Below, piece by piece: positions 3,794 through 5,222 of a stretch of 5,222 bases of DNA. Below the pieces are notes generated by a model. It was given only the letters and a program-made list of their open reading frames with translations, ran no database searches and was not told the origin of the DNA. Location of the stretch: NCBI GenBank assembly GCA_021822995.1, contig JAKAPN010000091.1, positions 1-5,222 on the forward strand, read 5' to 3'. The position numbers were made by a program, and so were the translations under genes. Numbering within the stretch: the stretch's first letter is position 1; each line of letters opens with the position of its first letter. The DNA comes from an archaeon. GTDB lineage: Archaea > Thermoproteota > Nitrososphaeria > Nitrososphaerales > Gagatemarchaeaceae.

Positions 3794-4948
3794 ATGGAAT
3801 CTGACGGCGTGCGGCTGCCGGGTCCTCACGAAGCTGGCCGAACCTTCAGTGACAGGCCCGTCCTGGTGTTTTGGGAGATGACTCGGGCGTGCCCCCTCAG
3901 TTGCATCCATTGCAGGGCGTCCGCCATCAGCGACCCCCTACCGGGAGAGCTTACCACGGATGAAGGCCACCGGTTGATCGACGAAGTCGTGAGGTTCGGG
4001 AAGCCGTACCCCACCGTCATCTTTACTGGAGGAGACCCTCTCAAGAGGGAGGACCTCTTCGACATCCTGCGCTATGCTTCGGCCCGGGGAGTGGGATCCG
4101 CAGCGTCACCTGCCGTGTCGGACGCGCTGACCACAGACGCGCTCGGACGTCTGAAGGCGTCCGGGACAGCTTCAATCTCGATCAGCCTCGATGGCGCCGG
4201 CGCCTTGACACACGACGCGATCAGGAGGAAGGCCGGCACGTTCGAGAAGACGCTTTGGTCCATCCAGAAGGCTGTTGAGATAGGCCTGCACGTCCAGGTC
4301 AACACTGTGGTGATGGAAAAGAACGTCAGGGAGCTTCCGGCAATATTCCACCTCATCAAGGGGCTCGGGGCGAAGACGTGGGAGGTGTTCTTCCTCGTGA
4401 AGGTGGGGAGAGGAAGCGGAGTCGAGGACCTCCGTCCTGAAGAGTATGAGGACGCGTGCAACTTCCTATACGACGCTTCGAAGTATGGGATCACAATCAG
4501 GACGGTGGAGGCTCCGTTCATCAGAAGGGTTGCGGCGGAGAGGGCGCGCGGAGGTGCGAAATGGGGGGGCGAAGGGTACCTTCGGATGTCGTCGGAACTC
4601 GTCTCGTTCGAAGGGAGCCCAACCGCCAGCACATCGAGCATCAGGCCTCGTGGGACGCTGGATGGTGACGGGATCATCTTCGTCTCCTATGACGGCGTGA
4701 TTCACCCTGGCGGCTTGCTTCCGACCAAGTTGGGAGAGGTAAGGACCGACGGCCTCGTCAACGTGTACAGGGAGCACGAACTGTTGAAGCGGATACGAGA
4801 CAGAGATTTTCGTGGCAGCTGTGGGACGTGTGGGTATCGTTCAATCTGCGGGGGGAGCAGGGCGAGGGCCAACGCGTACAGCGGAGACCCATTGGAGACA
4901 GATCCCGCGTGTTTGCTGGCGGCACGCCTCATGAAGCCCGCCAGCTAG
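3794..4948 (+). CDS. Radical SAM/SPASM protein, TIGR04053-like, 384 aa
   Basis: This is a radical SAM enzyme with a C-terminal SPASM domain. The family cluster CxxxCxxC is C33, C37 and C40 in WEMTRACPLSCIHC and would bind the [4Fe-4S] cluster that cleaves S-adenosylmethionine. TGGDPL at 78-83 is the usual GGE-type SAM-binding motif, and SISLDG lies further on in the barrel. The SPASM part has C343, C346, C352 and C373 within CGTCGYRSICGGSRARA and the following GD...DPAC, for auxiliary Fe-S clusters. The fixed wording of these motifs (FWEMTRAC, TGGDPLKR, CGGSRARA) and the full length match my memory of TIGR04053, a group related to the haem-pathway enzymes AhbD/NirJ and to peptide-modifying SPASM enzymes. 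Its substrate is not established, and no partner peptide or haem gene is next to it. Codons favour G or C in third position more than in the cassette genes. It probably belongs to the stable chromosome. Confidence 0.93.
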   Translation: MESDGVRLPGPHEAGRTFSDRPVLVFWEMTRACPLSCIHCRASAISDPLPGELTTDEGHRLIDEVVRFGKPYPTVIFTGGDPLKREDLFDILRYASARGVGSAASPAVSDALTTDALGRLKASGTASISISLDGAGALTHDAIRRKAGTFEKTLWSIQKAVEIGLHVQVNTVVMEKNVRELPAIFHLIKGLGAKTWEVFFLVKVGRGSGVEDLRPEEYEDACNFLYDASKYGITIRTVEAPFIRRVAAERARGGAKWGGEGYLRMSSELVSFEGSPTASTSSIRPRGTLDGDGIIFVSYDGVIHPGGLLPTKLGEVRTDGLVNVYREHELLKRIRDRDFRGSCGTCGYRSICGGSRARANAYSGDPLETDPACLLAARLMKPAS

Positions 4949-5047
4949 AAGCGCATACGCAACGTGGGCTCGAGGAGCGAGGCGGCTGCACCTCCTTCTT
5001 GGGCGAGAACCGCGCAGCGCGCGTTGGTGTACCAGCTAAAATCGTTG

Positions 5048-5056
5048 TATTATATA
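5048..5056 (+). promoter_or_regulatory. Strong TATA box for the zinc-finger gene
   Basis: TATTATATA is the best TATA match in the window. Its centre is about 26 nt before the ATG at 5079, so the transcript should be leaderless. Confidence 0.65.
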
Positions 5057-5078
5057 CGGGAGAAACCCGCATCGAGAC

Positions 5079-5198
5079 ATGAAACTATGGGGAAAGAAGG
5101 AATATGCCTGCGCGACGTGCGGGGCGAAGTTCGACGCCCAAGCCAAGCTCGACGAGCACGGCAAGGCGCATGTGGCCCCGGAGACGGTAACCAAGTAG
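5079..5198 (+). CDS. Mini C2H2 zinc-finger protein, 39 aa
   Basis: A complete 39-residue frame made almost entirely of one classical zinc finger. The pattern is Y9-x-C11-x2-C14-x3-F18-x5-L24-x2-H27-x3-H31, which matches the consensus at every defining position, including the two hydrophobic core residues. Zinc would be held by C11, C14, H27 and H31. The N-terminus (MKLWGKK) is basic and the tail is a short polar extension. Single-finger proteins of this size are common in archaea, and most have no known target; DNA, RNA or protein binding are all possible. A strong TATA box at the exact leaderless distance supports the start. It lies 130 bp after the radical SAM gene on the same strand but has its own promoter. 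That spacer has no clear terminator. Confidence 0.85.
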   Translation: MKLWGKKEYACATCGAKFDAQAKLDEHGKAHVAPETVTK

Positions 5199-5222
5199 CC
5201 AGCCGACTTCAGCAAAGTTTAC

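Noticed and set aside
4072..4677. 201-codon minus-strand frame
   Set aside because: It is fully antisense to the radical SAM gene, whose motifs are unmistakable, and arises from its G+C-rich codon use.
1..5222. CRISPR array, rRNA, integrase or transposase
   Set aside because: I found no regularly spaced repeats, rRNA-like sequence, tyrosine or serine recombinase motif, or DDE-type protein in any frame.

Overview
The window is archaeal DNA. The clearest evidence is a complete tRNA-Leu(CAA) gene at 36-144. It has a 24-nt intron after position 37 in a canonical bulge-helix-bulge fold, and no encoded CCA. In addition, six protein genes have a TATA-like hexamer about 20-30 nt upstream of a start codon, mostly with no room for a leader, as in leaderless archaeal transcripts. 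One 39-residue protein is a classical C2H2 zinc finger of the kind common in archaea. The phylum cannot be fixed from this; Thermoproteota/Nitrososphaerota or Thermoplasmatota would fit.

Layout. (1) 1-145: the tRNA-Leu gene with its own TATA box. (2) About 124-1984: a segment with the shape of a small tRNA-anchored insertion. Its left end is the last 22 bp of the tRNA gene plus about 130 bp of hairpin-rich non-coding DNA. The same 22 bp, and a diverged copy of the following ~130 bp, recur at 1985-2134. Between the copies lie, on the minus strand, a secreted probable glycoprotein (931-1797) and a 69-residue two-helix membrane protein (631-840). (3) 1985-3454: a second block starting with the second copy and again holding minus-strand envelope proteins: a signal-anchored surface protein (2834-3454), a single-pass protein (2489-2782) and a two-helix protein (2205-2435). 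A truncated third copy of the repeat lies at 2510-2562, inside the 3' end of the 2489-2782 gene. (4) 3455-3793: a gap between divergent genes with promoters at both edges. (5) 3794-5198: G+C-richer, plus-strand DNA with a radical SAM/SPASM protein (3794-4948) and the mini zinc-finger protein (5079-5198). This looks like ordinary chromosomal sequence.

How it fits together. The most interesting reading is that two related cassettes are stacked at the 3' end of tRNA-Leu. Each would begin with a tRNA-derived junction and a structured left end, followed by minus-strand genes for surface and small membrane proteins. No integrase, transposase, replication protein or restriction system is visible, so any mobilising enzyme must lie elsewhere or be lost. 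A plain diverged tandem duplication next to the tRNA is the main alternative. The radical SAM and zinc-finger genes have their own promoters and no evident link to the cassettes.
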